DNA of 14,235 nucleotides from Candidatus Poseidoniaceae archaeon (GTDB lineage: Archaea; Thermoplasmatota; Poseidoniia; Poseidoniales; Poseidoniaceae), in NCBI GenBank assembly GCA_029250305.1, contig JAQXFM010000321.1, positions 1-14,235 of the forward strand. Direction: 5' to 3'. The notes under the pieces are model-generated. The model worked only from the letters and a program-made list of their open reading frames with translations. It ran no database searches and was not told the origin of the DNA. A program made the position numbers and the translations under genes. Of this stretch, positions 7,010-14,235 are shown one piece after another (the stretch's first letter is position 1; every line of letters begins with the position of its first letter).

Positions 7010-8113
7010 TCATTCCATCGTTGCAAGTTGAAGGAACACTGGCCACGTTTCAAACCCAACCGCAGTTGCTCGTTCGTTGATGTTTTCCCAACGAGGGTCG
7101 TCCATCATGTCGGAAGGATCAACGCCAGCGGCGAGTAAACCGTTGACCAATTCTCGGAACTCGATTTCAATGTCACTCATCGGTTCGCCTGCCTCTTCGA
7201 CAACCTCTGGCACTGGAACATTTTGCGTCTCGATGGTTGCAGGTTGGACTTCGGGTGCAGATGTTGGGGCAGGGGCTGGTTCGGATTGTTGAACTGCACC
7301 GGGCGGTAAAGGAACGAAGACATGCTCTGGAGGAGCAACAGGTTCGCTTGGAACAGGTTCTGCCTCAACAGGACTTTCGTGCGTTGGGGCGGGGGATTCA
7401 GGTTCGGTTTCAGATGCTGCAACAATGCCGGTAATCAAATCGGTTGAGAAAGCGTCCATCATTGCATCCATGCTTTCACCTTCAACTTCTTCGGCAACAA
7501 CAGGAAGTTCTTCGGGCGTTGCTTCGCTGACGGTTACTTTCTTTTCCAATCGGCCGACGCCGAGGACTTCTGCCTGTTGACGTGCTAACTCAGCGGCTTG
7601 CCTTCGAGGGAGGCTGACAAAGCATTTGCCAGGGATGTCGTGAGGGGGGAAAGGGAGGTAGTACTTTTCCAACGCAGCAATCGATGGGTGGCGAAAGCAA
7701 ATGATTCGCTGGTTTTCAAAGCCTCGTTGCGATGGATGATCGATTGAATACGGAAGCGGCATGACTTCGATTGAGCCTCGTAGCCACCCTTCACTTGTCA
7801 CAAGATGTTGCATCCATGGTCCGAGGTCAGGACTCGCAATATCGACGAATTGGAAGGATGCACTCCGAGGGTCGAAGCCTTGGTCTTCGATCAACTGAGC
7901 ACCGGCTCTTGGTCGGTGAAACGATGTGACAACGGGTTGGCCGTGTTCAATCATGTCGCCGTGCAACTCCATCAACTTGCGTTCCTTACGAGGGCACATG
8001 AGCAGAAGCGTCATTCGTGCGGCATGTGGGTCCCATATCTCGCCCCATAGAGCATCGGCCTCATTCTTGAGTTGACCAATGGTCATATCGGGAATCATTG
8101 CCGTAATACCCAT
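7010..8113 (-). CDS. Unrecognised cytoplasmic protein with Pro/Glu/Ala-rich linker
   Basis: I do not recognise this 367-residue protein. Residues 1-190 look like a folded domain: MTIGQLKNEADALWGEIWDP at the start, then a segment with CPRKERKLMELHGDMI (40-55), QFVDIASPDLGPW (88-100), and RIICFRHPSIAALEKYYLPFPP (136-157). A linker rich in Pro, Glu, Ala and Val covers about 195-310 and includes many PAP, PEP and EPVP repeats. A short predicted helical C-terminal module (about 313-367, IEFRELVNGLLAAGVDPSDMM and WENINERA) follows. There is no signal peptide or membrane segment, so it is probably cytoplasmic. The ATG at 8113 is chosen because a longer reading from 8260 would run about 100 bp into the asd gene. 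ATGs at codons 6 and 10 are also possible. It lies between asd and the zinc-ribbon gene, 40 and 46 bp away. The layout suggests a scaffold or binding protein; no enzyme motif is visible. Confidence 0.75.
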   Translation of the reverse strand: MGITAMIPDMTIGQLKNEADALWGEIWDPHAARMTLLLMCPRKERKLMELHGDMIEHGQPVVTSFHRPRAGAQLIEDQGFDPRSASFQFVDIASPDLGPWMQHLVTSEGWLRGSIEVMPLPYSIDHPSQRGFENQRIICFRHPSIAALEKYYLPFPPHDIPGKCFVSLPRRQAAELARQQAEVLGVGRLEKKVTVSEATPEELPVVAEEVEGESMDAMMDAFSTDLITGIVAASETEPESPAPTHESPVEAEPVPSEPVAPPEHVFVPLPPGAVQQSEPAPAPTSAPEVQPATIETQNVPVPEVVEEAGEPMSDIEIEFRELVNGLLAAGVDPSDMMDDPRWENINERATAVGFETWPVFLQLATME

Positions 8114-8153
8114 GTCCGCACCGATTCCTTCGTGGCGCTGTACGCCTTTATGC

Positions 8154-9317
8154 CTACTGCTGTTTCGGGAGCCTTTGTTCAGTGTAGGCTTGCTCAGCAA
8201 GCAACATGGTTCCACCTGCCGCTCCACGGACGGTGTTGTGGGAATACGCTGAGAATTCAACAGTGGTTGGATTGATCATAACAACAGAGCCAACCACCAC
8301 GGCCATTCCGGCTTTCAGGTCTTCACTGGGGTCAGGTTGATTCGAAAAGAGGATGCCATCTGACCATAAGTGGGCATCCACATCGATTTTTTCGACGAGG
8401 TGCATGCTTTGTTTTGGTGCGCTTGGACAGGTCTGCAGAGATGGTGGAAGTGACCATTTCTGGAGGCATGCAAGCACTTCTTCTTGTGTGGCCTCATGCT
8501 CGAGTCGAACGGTTGCAAAGATTTGATGCCCATCGACTCGAGTCACTCGCTTACAGTTCACATCCACCTCGAATGAGGCAGCGTTGACGTGATTTTTGGA
8601 ATCGCCGAGGGCAGGGTGAATTCGCTGAACCGCTTGTTGACTGGCACCCGCACGTTGTTCTTCAACTGCCTCGCCGAGAACATGGAGCAGTTCTGCGGCC
8701 GTTTTTTCTGCCTCGCCTTCAATATCGGAAGGATGCTCACCAGCGAGGGCCGTTTGACTCAACACGAGTTCGTACCCAGCACCCGAAAGCGCTTGTTCGC
8801 TGTTCATGGTTACATGCGTGATTCCAAACTGCTGAGAGAGTGCTGCCGCCGGTACTGCCAGGGGGATCAAGGTACAATTGGTCGCGCATGCCAAGGTGTA
8901 ACCGGCTGCATCAAATTGGTCGAGATGAGTGGGATTGACGTCTGGTATGACAAGTGGCACACCATCGCACCGTCGGAACGCACTGGCGTTTGAAAATACA
9001 GCAATGCCTGATGAGGCGAGCAGGAGTTCTAAGGGGTCGGCGATGGAAGCTGGAAGGCATGAAAAGGCAACGGTGATGTTGACTTCCTTGAGACGTTCCA
9101 CGAGGTGTACATCATCGGCACTGAGTACGGTAAGGTTCGGGAGGTTTGGGCGTGCTTCTTGGAGGTTCCAATCAATTGACTCCAGCGCCTTTCCAGCCGT
9201 TCGTTCACTTCCCACAACGGCCGCAAGACGAAACCATGGGTGGTTTGCAAGCCTTTGCTGCATCCTTTGTCCAACCAATCCCGATGCCCCGAGGACGACG
9301 GCGTTGTGATGCTGCAT
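8154..9317 (-). CDS. asd: Aspartate-semialdehyde dehydrogenase
   Basis: Reduces L-aspartyl-4-phosphate to aspartate semialdehyde with NADPH, the branch point to lysine, threonine, methionine and isoleucine. The 387-residue protein begins with a dinucleotide-binding loop VVLGASGLVGQRM at 7-19. The catalytic cysteine is Cys148 in ATNCTLIPLA, SGAGYE is at 178-183, and the acid/base histidine is His264 in RVDGHQ. NTVRGAAGGT at 361-370 matches the conserved C-terminal end. A GEAEKTAAELLHVLG segment at 201-215 fits the archaeal/fungal-type subfamily rather than the E. coli type. The ATG at 9317 has a GAGG seven bases upstream. It is followed by the unrecognised protein after 40 bp and preceded by the GT2 gene by 38 bp. 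The neighbours have no obvious part in amino-acid synthesis, so linkage may only reflect a mixed operon. Confidence 0.95.
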   Translation of the reverse strand: MQHHNAVVLGASGLVGQRMQQRLANHPWFRLAAVVGSERTAGKALESIDWNLQEARPNLPNLTVLSADDVHLVERLKEVNITVAFSCLPASIADPLELLLASSGIAVFSNASAFRRCDGVPLVIPDVNPTHLDQFDAAGYTLACATNCTLIPLAVPAAALSQQFGITHVTMNSEQALSGAGYELVLSQTALAGEHPSDIEGEAEKTAAELLHVLGEAVEEQRAGASQQAVQRIHPALGDSKNHVNAASFEVDVNCKRVTRVDGHQIFATVRLEHEATQEEVLACLQKWSLPPSLQTCPSAPKQSMHLVEKIDVDAHLWSDGILFSNQPDPSEDLKAGMAVVVGSVVMINPTTVEFSAYSHNTVRGAAGGTMLLAEQAYTEQRLPKQQ

Positions 9318-9324
9318 GGATACG

Positions 9325-9328
9325 CCTC
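9325..9328 (-). promoter_or_regulatory. Shine-Dalgarno GAGG of asd
   Basis: On the minus strand GAGG lies seven bases before the ATG at 9317, the expected distance. It supports the chosen start of asd. Confidence 0.6.
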
Positions 9329-9355
9329 AGTGCGGTGTGCTTTGAGTCTTGTCGG

Positions 9356-10090
9356 TCAGTCAATGTTGAGGTTTCCTTGGCCGAGTGAGGATTGCGGCGG
9401 TGCTCGAAAGATTCGCCGAACCATCAATTTGCGCAAGATATTCCACCCATCCTTGACTGAACCAAGTTTTGCTTCTCCGAGCCGTCGTGAGTATCGAATC
9501 GGTACATGCGCCATCTCGAGTTGCTCAAGTGTACACGCAGTGTACATTTCGGCTTCGATTTCGAACCGCATCGAATTTAATTTCAAGAGGCTGATCGATC
9601 TTCGAGAGAAGGCCCAGTACCCTGAGCATAGGTCGTGCATTGGTACGCCATAAAGGGCGACTGCGCACCATGTGAGAAGATGATTTCCAAAATAGTTGGT
9701 TCTCGTCATTGCATCTGGGTCCATTGCCCCTTTGAGTCGGTCTCCAATCACCACGTCTGCGGTTTGCAACCCTTTGAGGAAGGTTGGAATCTCTTCAGGG
9801 TGGTAGGTTCCATCTGCATCCAGCATTACAAGTGAATCATATCCCCCCTCAAGAAAGAGAGAGAATCCATGGCGCATTGCAGCACCTTTTCCCTTTCCAT
9901 GTTGGCGAACAGTGGAACAACCAAGGGATGCAGCGACTTCGATCGTCCCGTCATCACTCCCACCGTCAATCACGAGTGCTTCAACCTGCCATCCTAGGTC
10001 GCTCAGTTGATCCGTCGGAATACGCGGAACAACTTCGGCAATCCCCTCCACCTCATCCAAGGTTGGAAGCAACACCATGACGCGCTTCAT
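9356..10090 (-). CDS. GT2 glycosyltransferase of the dolichol-phosphate mannose synthase type
   Basis: Likely transfers a sugar from a nucleotide sugar to a dolichyl phosphate at the cytoplasmic face of the membrane. The 244-residue protein has the GT-A signs in order: LPTLDEVEGI at 8-17, VIDGGSDDGT at 40-49, GKGKGAAMRHG at 66-76, the metal-binding DAD in MLDADGTYHP at 89-98, and GDRLKG at 116-121. DLCSGYWAF at 153-161 and MRFEIEAEM at 174-182 complete the acceptor region of DPM1-like enzymes. There is no C-terminal membrane domain, unlike many archaeal and bacterial relatives, so it is soluble or peripheral like human DPM1. The ATG at 10090 starts right at the first beta strand. A longer reading to 10417 adds 109 low-quality residues inside the neighbouring gene. 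It follows the membrane GT-C-like gene by 49 bp, which supports a shared role in surface glycosylation. The exact sugar is not determined. Confidence 0.9.
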   Translation of the reverse strand: MKRVMVLLPTLDEVEGIAEVVPRIPTDQLSDLGWQVEALVIDGGSDDGTIEVAASLGCSTVRQHGKGKGAAMRHGFSLFLEGGYDSLVMLDADGTYHPEEIPTFLKGLQTADVVIGDRLKGAMDPDAMTRTNYFGNHLLTWCAVALYGVPMHDLCSGYWAFSRRSISLLKLNSMRFEIEAEMYTACTLEQLEMAHVPIRYSRRLGEAKLGSVKDGWNILRKLMVRRIFRAPPQSSLGQGNLNID

Positions 10091-10139
10091 GGTGGTTGCT
10101 GGCGCCACGTTGTTTTCATCACTTCGCCTAAAATCCCGC

Positions 10140-12470
10140 TTAAGGCTTGAATTCGAGCCAATGGAGGCGAATACCGGTGGAATCCAGAAGTGCATCACTC
10201 CGTCCAGAGATGCCGAGGGGGTTGAGCCATCGCTTCGCAGGTTTTTCTTCTCCATCCCATGAAATGTCGAGCGTGAATTCAGTTGATTCCAAGCCAGTCG
10301 AAGCAAAGCATTCTGAATGCCAACCTGCTGAAAGTTCTCGTTGCGTTGAGGACATGTTTTCATCGCCATCGAGCATGAACGATACGCCCTCAAGATCACC
10401 AACAGCTTCGAACACAACGCATGCCGTCCCGTTGGGGTTGATTTCGTTTGGCGATTTCATAACCACCGATGCCAAATTCGATTGTTCAACAAAAGGTCGT
10501 GTCTCTCCGAGGCCAAATGGATCTCTAAATCGATGGTCTCGCCACGGGTCCACTCGAACCTCACACGCCTCTGTGCAAGTTTCGAGCGATGTTGCAGCAT
10601 AGCCATGCTGGGAACTTTGACCACTGGCATCAAATGACCAAAGGGCGCTTCCGTCATGTTCGGCAATAACCGACCAGTGTGCAGAAGAACCAAGGTACCA
10701 GCCTACGGTTCCGATTGGAGAAGAGATCGCATGCGTTATGTTCAAGGCTTGAAGGATGTCAATCTGGTTACCGAAAACAGCAGATGTTGCTTTGGATTGA
10801 ATTGAATCTTCCAGCTGGACCAAGCCAAGTGTTGGGATGCTGGTGAATTGAACATGGGTTGGAGCATCCAATAGATAGCCCCAGTGTGCGTTTTCAGAGT
10901 AAATGATGCTTCCTTTCGGTAACCGTTCTACATCGTCCATCAATTTTACATCGCCTTGAGCAATTGGCCTCAGTTCATCGTGCTCGCTGATTTGAAGCAG
11001 CAAGCCGTTTCCAACAAGGACACCTGAGATTAAAGCGACCATTAGGCCTGTTGCGACGTATTTGTGGACATGTGGGTCCCAACCAACGCCAACGAACCCC
11101 CGCTTTTCCTCAACCGAGGTTAAGTTCGTGCTGTCGCTCCATACGAGGGCGAACAACACTGCTAAAGGAACGTGGAAGGCATGCAAGCCCATTGAGTACA
11201 GCACATAAGACAGTAAAGAGAGGATTGGAATCTGCTCGAGGCCTTCGATGAGGTGGATGCCGCTCAACAGCCACAACCCTGCAAACCACGAGCCAAGGAG
11301 CATTCCTTCGACTGATTTCCGTAGCCGCCATGCAGCATAGATTCCACCAACCAAAAGCAAGAGATTGTACGTCATCAAAGGCCGTCCCCCCTGCCATCCG
11401 TATTCTGCGAATACAGACGCTTCGAGCATGCGTGGGGCTAAGACCAGCAGAGCGATTGCAGCGGCTGATGTCAGAAGGAAGGCACTTGTCATCAATAATT
11501 TCTGAATGCTGGCACCATGCTTCTCATCAAGTCGAAGGCCAATCAAGAGATGAGCGCCCATGAGCATGCCGAGGTAAATGGCGCCGGTGGGATGAATCAA
11601 CGCCACGCAAACAAATGCGAGCATGAAGCCGCGTGTGTGATGCTTGCCGCGGGTCGAGGATGGCCTCAAGAGCACCAACAAGCCAACCACCAAACCGAGT
11701 TGGCTCGCCACAGTCGGGTAGCCGGAATCAAACACCTTTGCAAAGAGTCCAGCGCCGAGCCCCATCGCCATCATGGCCTGTGCGCCTGCACCTTGTCGGT
11801 CCATGGCCCCACCAATGCCAAGCAAGAGTGCGAAGAGGCTGTAATGGCCGAGGTGAAACACTGCTTGCCCTGACGGCAGGCCGAGGCTGCCTTGGAGCCA
11901 TGCTGCCATTGCCGGAAATGCCGGAGGATAGGTCCAAAAACCGTCATTCGTGCCGGGTAAATTCATTGTACCAGTGGCATGAATTTGGCCTGATAACATC
12001 GAAAAGCCGATCCAGTCGACGCCAAAAGGAAGGGATTGGAAAAAAGGGAGGCTCAAACAACTCAGCGCAATCACGCCTGCAAGAGCAAACTGCCATGGTT
12101 TCCGGTGGTCTTGGAACCAACGTTGAGTACTGGCTTCTTCACTCAGGGTCGTTTCTTCTGTGGTGCTGATTTCACCGTGCATGGCCGCTTCAAGGGCCTG
12201 CCAAGGTGTGAGTTCTTTTTTGTCGGTATTTTTTTGTTGAATGTGGGCAAGTGCAAACGCATTGAGCAACAGCACACACGCCGACATCAATCCCCATGTC
12301 CAGAGGTTTGAGTACAACAATCCACCAGCCACACCGTACATCAGAAGGAGTCCTAAGGCAGGGGTAAGCAACGCCTTTCTCATTCGGTCAGCGCTTCCGT
12401 CGAGGATCCTGCACAGGGCATAACCGGGTATGCAACTCGCCGTGAGCAAGAGCATCACAGTCAAGAGCAT
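10140..12470 (-). CDS. Large multi-pass membrane protein, probable GT-C-type glycosyltransferase
   Basis: A 776-residue protein in two parts. Residues 1-495 hold roughly ten or more hydrophobic segments (for example 1-20, 33-52, 58-77, 125-145, 205-222, 255-268, 282-312, 325-346, 367-382, 390-408, 415-442, 470-493). Residues 496-776 form a hydrophilic domain after the last membrane segment, probably outside the cell. The loop after the fourth segment has PFGVDWIGFSMLSGQI (148-163), with an acidic residue placed like the catalytic Asp of GT-C enzymes. TYPPAFPAMAAWL (180-192) resembles the YPP loop common in that fold. The external part includes SIIYSENAHWGYLL (521-534) and a possible disulfide pair Cys632/Cys636. 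I chose the ATG at 12470. The dolichol-phosphate sugar synthase-like gene directly downstream suggests this protein uses lipid-linked sugars to decorate surface proteins or lipids. The GT-C assignment rests on topology and loop motifs, so it could be another membrane family. Confidence 0.7.
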   Translation of the reverse strand: MLLTVMLLLTASCIPGYALCRILDGSADRMRKALLTPALGLLLMYGVAGGLLYSNLWTWGLMSACVLLLNAFALAHIQQKNTDKKELTPWQALEAAMHGEISTTEETTLSEEASTQRWFQDHRKPWQFALAGVIALSCLSLPFFQSLPFGVDWIGFSMLSGQIHATGTMNLPGTNDGFWTYPPAFPAMAAWLQGSLGLPSGQAVFHLGHYSLFALLLGIGGAMDRQGAGAQAMMAMGLGAGLFAKVFDSGYPTVASQLGLVVGLLVLLRPSSTRGKHHTRGFMLAFVCVALIHPTGAIYLGMLMGAHLLIGLRLDEKHGASIQKLLMTSAFLLTSAAAIALLVLAPRMLEASVFAEYGWQGGRPLMTYNLLLLVGGIYAAWRLRKSVEGMLLGSWFAGLWLLSGIHLIEGLEQIPILSLLSYVLYSMGLHAFHVPLAVLFALVWSDSTNLTSVEEKRGFVGVGWDPHVHKYVATGLMVALISGVLVGNGLLLQISEHDELRPIAQGDVKLMDDVERLPKGSIIYSENAHWGYLLDAPTHVQFTSIPTLGLVQLEDSIQSKATSAVFGNQIDILQALNITHAISSPIGTVGWYLGSSAHWSVIAEHDGSALWSFDASGQSSQHGYAATSLETCTEACEVRVDPWRDHRFRDPFGLGETRPFVEQSNLASVVMKSPNEINPNGTACVVFEAVGDLEGVSFMLDGDENMSSTQRELSAGWHSECFASTGLESTEFTLDISWDGEEKPAKRWLNPLGISGRSDALLDSTGIRLHWLEFKP

Positions 12471-12496
12471 GCACGAGCATCATGGTTGAGGTTTTC

Positions 12497-12513
12497 ATTG
12501 TTCGGCCAACAAT
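12497..12513. promoter_or_regulatory. Inverted repeat in the divergent spacer, possible operator
   Basis: The 46-bp gap between the divergent membrane protein and M23 genes contains ATTGTT, five bases, AACAAT: perfect 6-bp arms. It ends three bases before the plus-strand ATG at 12517 and starts 26 bases before the minus-strand ATG at 12470. A dimeric regulator could bind here and affect both directions. No TATA box is evident on either strand, and such a short repeat may be chance. Confidence 0.3.
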
Positions 12514-12516
12514 CAA

Positions 12517-13152
12517 ATGAAAGCATCCAATCCACAACCCATGGCCGGTCAACCAACTGCCTTTGCTCAGGTTGTTCACCTCCCTGAGTCGTACTGGGTG
12601 TTCAATTTTACACGGGGTCCAGCTGAATGGAATTGCCCCTACACTTACCAGATTGGCCGTTATGATGAGGTCCGCCCGGGCATGTACACGGCACCATTGT
12701 TTGGTGGCGAGCGTGACCTCCATGTCGGCATTGACATCGGAGCTCCTGCGGGGACTGAGGTGCATTCATTTGCGGATGGCGTCATCCATTCCTTTGGCAT
12801 CAACGACGAGGCAGGTTCGTATGGCCCAACAATTGTCGTCGAGCACCAACTTTCGTGGCCTCCGACGTCAAACAATCAGCATGCAGTGCGACCTGTTTGG
12901 GCTTTGTATGGGCACCTTTCCACAGAAAGCCTCGATGCTTTAGAAGTTGGCCAGCCGGTGCAAAAGGGTGCCCTTCTTGCAACGATGGGCACCAAGGATG
13001 AGAACGGTGGATGGGAGCCCCATGTCCACTTCCAATTGTCGCTTGTTGAACCAAAGAATCCTGATCTTCCAGGAGTCGTTCATCGTGATGATCGTGAACA
13101 AGCGCTCCGAGATTATCCTGATCCTCGACTTGTTCTCGGTCGTTTGTACTGA
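12517..13152 (+). CDS. M23 (LytM-type) metallopeptidase-fold protein without signal peptide
   Basis: The 211-residue protein keeps the full LytM metal site: His69 and Asp73 in LHVGIDIGAPAGTEV, His133 in ALYGHLS, and His169/His171 in EPHVHFQLS. Known M23 enzymes cut glycine-containing peptides, mostly in bacterial cell walls. No signal peptide or membrane anchor precedes the domain, so it probably acts in the cytoplasm. From memory the sequence around the motifs (GTEVHSFADG, then VGQPVQKGALLATMG and NGGWEPHVHFQL) resembles M23 domains fused to class-III aminotransferases in bacteria more than secreted lysostaphin-like enzymes. Peptidoglycan is absent from archaea of this kind, so the substrate is unknown. 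The ATG at 12517 lacks a Shine-Dalgarno sequence; an in-frame ATG at 12541 is an alternative. It is the only plus-strand gene, transcribed away from the membrane protein gene and meeting the isomerase gene stop-to-stop. Confidence 0.88.
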   Translation: MKASNPQPMAGQPTAFAQVVHLPESYWVFNFTRGPAEWNCPYTYQIGRYDEVRPGMYTAPLFGGERDLHVGIDIGAPAGTEVHSFADGVIHSFGINDEAGSYGPTIVVEHQLSWPPTSNNQHAVRPVWALYGHLSTESLDALEVGQPVQKGALLATMGTKDENGGWEPHVHFQLSLVEPKNPDLPGVVHRDDREQALRDYPDPRLVLGRLY

Positions 13153-14235
13153 TCACTCGACGGAATTCAAGTGCTCTTTGAGCGCAGAAATCGGTCCAAT
13201 CGATGCGGGGTCCTTTCCGTGCAAGAATGAGAGCGCTAACGAAATCCAATCGGTCAAAATGCACAAGTGAAGCATCGATTCGAGCAGTGTCGCCCCCTCG
13301 CCCTCAATTTTCCATGCATAATCAGTTGCTGCGTGAGCAATCATCCAATCCATTCGTCGTTGAACTCTGCTATGCATGCCCTTCCATGTTAACAGAAGCA
13401 GCACATGATCGATGCCAGATGCGTCGCGATCGTCTCCAACACCGCCCCAAGCCACGCTTTCATTGTGGTTCATCTCAGGCACGATACCCACTCTTGCAAA
13501 TCTTGCAGAATTTTCGTTGAGTTGATTTTTGAATCGGTTCAGCACGGGGGTAAGTTCGGTCGGGCCCAAGATTGCAATGGGGCGTTCGACCATGCACATC
13601 GCCAGTTGAGCAATGTCGCCTTCTGGGTCTTTCAGCAGGTCAAATCCATTCATGGCTTGTTGCAATCGCTCCAGCATTGCCTCGTCAGCGCCGTCCTGCG
13701 ACATTGGAAGCACCCGAAGCTGACGCAACAGGCCCAATTGACGGCTGAAGATGTGTCCAAACGCACTCCGAGGTGGCTGGCCTCCAATTGATGGGACCAA
13801 GTGACAGTTCGTGTACAATTCAGGAAGTCCAGCAAGAATCCCGCCAGTCGAAATTGCTACGACGGTCGCACCTGCCTTGAGCGCCGTTTCTGTGGCTTCA
13901 AGCGTTTCTTCGGTGTTACCACTGTGCGATGTGGCGACAATCAACCATGTTGGATTCCACCATGCAGGCAAGGTGTAATCTCGTTGGACTTGAACTGGGA
14001 TCGTGCCTTGAAAGGAAGCGAGCGCAGAAAGGAATTCACCGCCAGCGGCAGACCCACCCATGCCAAGACAGAGGATGCCTGCCCATTTTTTGTTGGCGAG
14101 TTCGGTGATCCAGTCAAAGCGTTCCAAGGATACGTGGTTCAACCCCTTGAGGAAATCTTGAACAAAGGCGCGGGTGTAGCCAATCATGCCTTCATTGTCC
14201 AAAGCGTGAGCCAGTTCTACGAGGCTTGGGGCTTT
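13153..14235 (-). CDS. Bifunctional phosphoglucose/phosphomannose isomerase, 5' end beyond the window
   Basis: Interconverts glucose-6-phosphate or mannose-6-phosphate with fructose-6-phosphate. The archaeal PGI/PMI family signs are clear (numbered from the first codon in the window, 361 visible): LGMGGSAAGGEF near 57-68, the phosphate-binding SHSGNTEE near 103-110, PRSAFGH near 155, QLNENSA near 238-244 with the putative catalytic Glu, and VPEMNHNES near 252-260. The reading frame stays open to the right edge. The residues upstream of the TTG at 14202 and ATG at 14187 (LVELAHALDNEGMIGYTRAF) look like the usual family N-terminus, so the true start is probably outside the window. It could feed mannose-6-phosphate to the lipid-linked sugar genes nearby, or serve sugar metabolism generally. 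Its TGA stop abuts that of the convergent M23 gene. Confidence 0.93.
   Translation of the reverse strand, partial: KAPSLVELAHALDNEGMIGYTRAFVQDFLKGLNHVSLERFDWITELANKKWAGILCLGMGGSAAGGEFLSALASFQGTIPVQVQRDYTLPAWWNPTWLIVATSHSGNTEETLEATETALKAGATVVAISTGGILAGLPELYTNCHLVPSIGGQPPRSAFGHIFSRQLGLLRQLRVLPMSQDGADEAMLERLQQAMNGFDLLKDPEGDIAQLAMCMVERPIAILGPTELTPVLNRFKNQLNENSARFARVGIVPEMNHNESVAWGGVGDDRDASGIDHVLLLLTWKGMHSRVQRRMDWMIAHAATDYAWKIEGEGATLLESMLHLCILTDWISLALSFLHGKDPASIGPISALKEHLNSVE

Noticed and set aside
6964..7059. 32-residue N-terminal extension of the zinc-ribbon protein
   Set aside because: A GGAGG at 6971-6975 in the right place marks the shorter start, and the extension would overlap the preceding gene.
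8114..8260. 49-residue N-terminal extension of the unrecognised 367-residue protein
   Set aside because: It would overlap the end of asd by about 100 bp and its sequence is Ser/Arg/Thr-rich with no folded character.
10091..10417. 109-residue N-terminal extension of the GT2 gene
   Set aside because: The added residues overlap the coding sequence of the membrane protein, show no family similarity, and the ATG at 10090 begins exactly at the GT-A fold.
14187..14202. TTG or ATG as the real start of the isomerase gene
   Set aside because: The frame remains open to the window edge and the upstream residues continue the family-like N-terminus, so the gene is treated as cut by the window.
1..14235. 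Defence island, CRISPR, mobile element or RNA gene
   Set aside because: No repeat array, transposase, integrase, nuclease-ATPase pair, tRNA cloverleaf or rRNA segment is visible; the content is housekeeping plus lineage-specific genes.

Overview
The window reads as chromosomal DNA of a marine euryarchaeon, most likely of the Thermoplasmatota / Marine Group II (Poseidoniales) type. The archaeal signals are a Csl4 exosome subunit, a COG1031-type radical SAM protein, a METTL5/COG2263 RNA methylase, an archaeal bifunctional phosphoglucose/phosphomannose isomerase and a dolichol-phosphate-mannose-synthase-like GT2. They sit beside genes common in bacteria: a long-chain acyl-CoA synthetase, a LytM/M23 peptidase-fold protein and a SMUG1-type uracil-DNA glycosylase. 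That mixture is typical of Poseidoniales, but the assignment is inference from gene content and no rRNA is present.

Layout. All genes but one are on the minus strand, so each series below is in transcription order, from high to low coordinate. At the right edge (13153-14235) is the phosphoglucose/phosphomannose isomerase, cut by the window end. The single plus-strand gene (12517-13152, M23 peptidase fold) converges on it with no base between the stop codons. A 46-bp divergent spacer with a short inverted repeat separates the M23 gene from a leftward series: a large membrane protein that looks like a GT-C glycosyltransferase (10140-12470), a soluble GT2 of the DPM1 type (9356-10090), aspartate-semialdehyde dehydrogenase (8154-9317), an unrecognised protein with a Pro/Glu/Ala-rich linker (7010-8113), a 68-residue double-CxxC zinc-ribbon protein (6757-6963) and the METTL5-like methylase (6092-6751 plus stop). 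After a 77-bp gap come a Csl4 protein fused to two RRM domains (4578-6011), the radical SAM protein (2779-4551), a 267-bp spacer with a possible 59-codon gene, SMUG1 (1735-2511) and the acyl-CoA synthetase (1-1698), whose C-terminus lies outside the window.

How the genes may work together. Positions 2779-6963 look like an RNA-biology cluster: an rRNA methylase, an exosome cap subunit with extra RNA-binding domains, and a radical SAM enzyme. Positions 9356-12470 look like a lipid-linked sugar / surface glycosylation pair. The isomerase at the right edge could supply mannose-6-phosphate for that pathway. The amino-acid, DNA-repair and fatty-acid genes appear to be ordinary housekeeping neighbours.

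The most unusual item is the Csl4-RRM-RRM fusion at 4578-6011. Next are the eukaryote-like SMUG1 in an archaeal setting and the non-canonical cysteine spacing of the radical SAM protein. I see no rRNA, tRNA, CRISPR array, insertion sequence or defence system.
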